Assembly: GCF_001718195.1 (NCBI RefSeq)
Contig: NZ_MCNV01000017.1
Coordinates: 1-64,000, forward strand
Length of the DNA stretch: 64,000 bases
DNA from: Paraburkholderia nodosa
GTDB lineage: Bacteria > Pseudomonadota > Gammaproteobacteria > Burkholderiales > Burkholderiaceae
Direction of reading: 5' to 3'
Of this stretch, positions 62,349-64,000 are shown one piece after another. Below the pieces are notes generated by a model, which saw nothing but the letters and a program-made list of their open reading frames with translations, had not been told where the DNA came from and did no database searches. Numbering within the stretch: the first letter of the stretch is position 1; every line of letters starts with the position of its first letter. Made by a program: the position numbers and the translations under genes.

Positions 62349-63305
62349 ATGCCTATCAGCTACGCGCTCCGCAAGGCGCGGCTCGCAGCGGTCGAGCAGC
62401 GCACGATGAAGGTTTCCATTTACGTCGTGTGCCTCGGTTTCGCGGCCAACGTCGGCTATGGCTTCTTCGTGCAATCCGATACGCTGCTGCTCACCGCCAT
62501 TTTCTATCTGCTCAATCTCGCGAGTTCCGCGCTTGGATTGCTCGTGGCCACCGTGGTGAGCCGGCCCGCGACGACTCGCTTCGAATACGGGTATTGGTTC
62601 CTCGAGCCGCTCGTGAACGGCATAAACGGGCTCATGATGCTGCTCGTTTGCGTATATGGCTTCGTGAACGGGATTGAGGGGATACGTTCGGGCGGCCACG
62701 TGGTGAATGCGCAAGGCGTCATGCTGATCAGCGCCGCGAGTTGCGTGATCAGCTTTGCCATGGTGGTCTATAAAAAGCGCGCGGCCGCGCAGATCAATTC
62801 CAAGCTGCTCAAAACCGACGGCTGGAAATGGATCATGAAATTCTCGTTCAGCGCAGCCACACTGCTCGGCTTTTTCGTGTATTCGATATTGCCCGAAAGC
62901 TTTCACTATCTATGGGCGCGCTATGTCGACAGTGCAATGACCGCGGGGCTCTCACTGATTTTTTTCTTTGCGCCAGTGAAGATCGTGAGCACGAGCTTTG
63001 CTGAATTGCTGCACATGAGCCCCGAAGAGAACAATCCGCGTTCGGAGATCGAAATGGCGCTTTCGAAGCTCGAACGCGAACTTGGCATTCTGCGCCATCA
63101 CACACACGTCATCCAGGCGGGCCGACGCAATTTTGTCGAAGTCAGCGTGCTCGTCGGCGCAACGTCCACGCTAGGCGATCTCGCCTCGCAGGACGAATTG
63201 CGCGAACGCATCTGGGAAACGCTCAGCGCGAATCCGCTGGAAAGCCGGCTCATTGTGCAGATTACCGCGGACCCGCGCTGGGAAGACGGACGCCAGCCTG
63301 GATAA
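62349..63305 (+). CDS. CDF-fold cation transporter homologue with altered metal sites
   Basis: 318 residues with six predicted helices and a cytoplasmic C-terminal domain. The general layout resembles cation diffusion facilitators (FEYGYWFLEPLVNGINGLMM corresponds to the region after helix 2). In active zinc transporters helix 2 and helix 5 each carry an (H/D)xxxD pair; here the same places read TAIFYLLNL and DGWKWIMK, so the site appears lost (aligned by eye). It may move another ion or be non-transporting. GAGG precedes the ATG. Confidence 0.6.
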   Translation: MPISYALRKARLAAVEQRTMKVSIYVVCLGFAANVGYGFFVQSDTLLLTAIFYLLNLASSALGLLVATVVSRPATTRFEYGYWFLEPLVNGINGLMMLLVCVYGFVNGIEGIRSGGHVVNAQGVMLISAASCVISFAMVVYKKRAAAQINSKLLKTDGWKWIMKFSFSAATLLGFFVYSILPESFHYLWARYVDSAMTAGLSLIFFFAPVKIVSTSFAELLHMSPEENNPRSEIEMALSKLERELGILRHHTHVIQAGRRNFVEVSVLVGATSTLGDLASQDELRERIWETLSANPLESRLIVQITADPRWEDGRQPG

Positions 63306-63403
63306 CGCGCGCCTCACCTGAGCGCGCTCGAAGAAGGCGAGTATTCCAGCGGCGTGTCCGGCTCCATCCTGGCGGCCATCGGAAACTTTGTCATCCGAAC
63401 ACG

Positions 63404-64000
63404 TCAGCGCGGCGACTGGGAATGGTCGATCGCTCCCGGCTGCGGTGGAACCGGGCCGACTGCAAAGCGCGGTGCCGCGTTCGCCACCAGAATCAGGGCG
63501 GCACCGGCCAGGCCGCTCGATACGTGCTTCAGCGCATGCCCTGCGATCACATGGCGAGTGAGCTCCCACACCTGCCAGTCAAGGCTCTCAAAGACCTTGG
63601 CCAGCCCGTAGAAAACGATCACCATCGTCCAGCCGAATACGCTGTCCACCTTGCGCGTAAGCGTCAAGCCGACGATGAACATGAGCCCGCCGAACTGCAG
63701 GATCGCGTACGGCCACAGGCTGTTGAGTGCGAGCCAGTACTCGATCGTGCCTAGCGATACGGCAACCAGGATTAGCAACGGCACCCAGCCTACGCGCTGC
63801 CCGGTCTTCGACGTCCAGACCATCGCCAGTATGCCGGCGAAGACGATTGTCATCGGCAGGCGATCCCAGACGAGCGTCGCGTCGGAAGGTGCCCAGTGAT
63901 AGTAGGCCGACCCGATTGCGGTCAGCACGAGCCCGAATCCGGCGACTACCATGCCGGGGAATTTTGGCGGCTGCCGCGACGCATTGCGCTTCGCCCAACT
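63404..64000 (-). CDS. Ceramidase-like (CREST) membrane protein, partial at right edge
   Basis: The frame runs from the stop at 63404 to the window edge without interruption (199 codons seen); an ATG at 63952 is internal and the residues before it (SWAKRNASRQPPKFPG) read as protein, so the start is likely outside. Motifs SAYYHWAP, LVWDRLPMTI and HVIAGHALKH match the S-x3-H, D and H-x3-H metal ligands of the alkaline ceramidase/PAQR superfamily. It has about six helices. An amide hydrolase role is family inference. Confidence 0.65.
   Translation of the reverse strand, partial: SWAKRNASRQPPKFPGMVVAGFGLVLTAIGSAYYHWAPSDATLVWDRLPMTIVFAGILAMVWTSKTGQRVGWVPLLILVAVSLGTIEYWLALNSLWPYAILQFGGLMFIVGLTLTRKVDSVFGWTMVIVFYGLAKVFESLDWQVWELTRHVIAGHALKHVSSGLAGAALILVANAAPRFAVGPVPPQPGAIDHSQSPR

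Noticed and set aside
63307..63327. Imperfect GCGCGCCTCA/TGAGCGCGC stem after the CDF-like gene
   Set aside because: It has a bulge and no T-tract; too weak to call a terminator.

Overview
The window is high-GC, densely coded DNA with almost every ORF typical of the Burkholderiaceae; a Paraburkholderia/Caballeronia/Burkholderia-type chromosome or second replicon is the best guess. The supporting signs are an OmpC-type trimeric porin, heterotetrameric sarcosine oxidase genes, betIBA with a GMC-type BetA, MetR/MetE, a KdgD/GudD glucarate pathway and H-NS-like small proteins. No rRNA, tRNA or CRISPR was seen. The genus is an inference from gene content; no similarity search was run.

Layout. 1-242: 3' end of an IS481-type transposase with its terminal repeats. 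359-8891 (minus): one-carbon/betaine catabolic run sdaA-soxB-soxD-soxA-soxG-folB-like-fdhA, which turns sarcosine into glycine plus formaldehyde/methylene-THF, oxidises formaldehyde, and deaminates serine. 9095-10237: porin. 10584-17313: choline to betaine genes betI-betB-betA, an APC permease and an orphan choline-binding protein ChoX; BetI-like boxes lie before betI and choX. Together 359-17313 reads as a choline > betaine > sarcosine > glycine/serine > pyruvate locus. 17531-20861: metR/metE, divergent. 20948-25122: an MFS transporter, a DUF4142 protein, a TMEM175-like channel, a cytochrome b561 and a short H-NS-like protein. 25226-32751: D-glucarate catabolism (kdgD, gudD, lactonase-fold protein, MFS carrier; divergent 2-oxoglutarate-semialdehyde dehydrogenase; FCD-GntR regulator) with matching GTTGTC-N-GAC(A/G)AC operators.

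33191-38470: a B-type (ba3-like) cytochrome oxidase cluster with three separate multihaem c cytochromes carrying seven CXXCH sites in total, followed by OsmC, cupin, a dihaem peroxidase-family protein, a small secreted protein, two MFS drug exporters, DUF302 and an ArsR regulator.

46231-52483 is the most unusual block. A polar amino-acid ABC importer (binding protein, two permeases, ATPase), a histidine-ammonia-lyase homologue and a HutC-type regulator form one plus-strand unit. It lies downstream of a decapitated M20 amidohydrolase tail and a lower-GC stretch. The lyase homologue has lost exactly the Ala-Ser-Gly triad that forms the MIO cofactor, and other catalytic positions are also substituted, so it probably does not act as a normal ammonia-lyase. 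This is the best candidate for an undescribed activity.

52502-64000: hppD, an MHS-family carrier, an IclR regulator, an MscS channel, arginine deiminase with a Lys/Glu repeat tail at its N-terminus, two paralogous arginine/ornithine-type antiporters around a glycine-zipper lipoprotein, a CDF-fold protein lacking the usual metal ligands, and a ceramidase-like (CREST) membrane protein that runs off the right edge.
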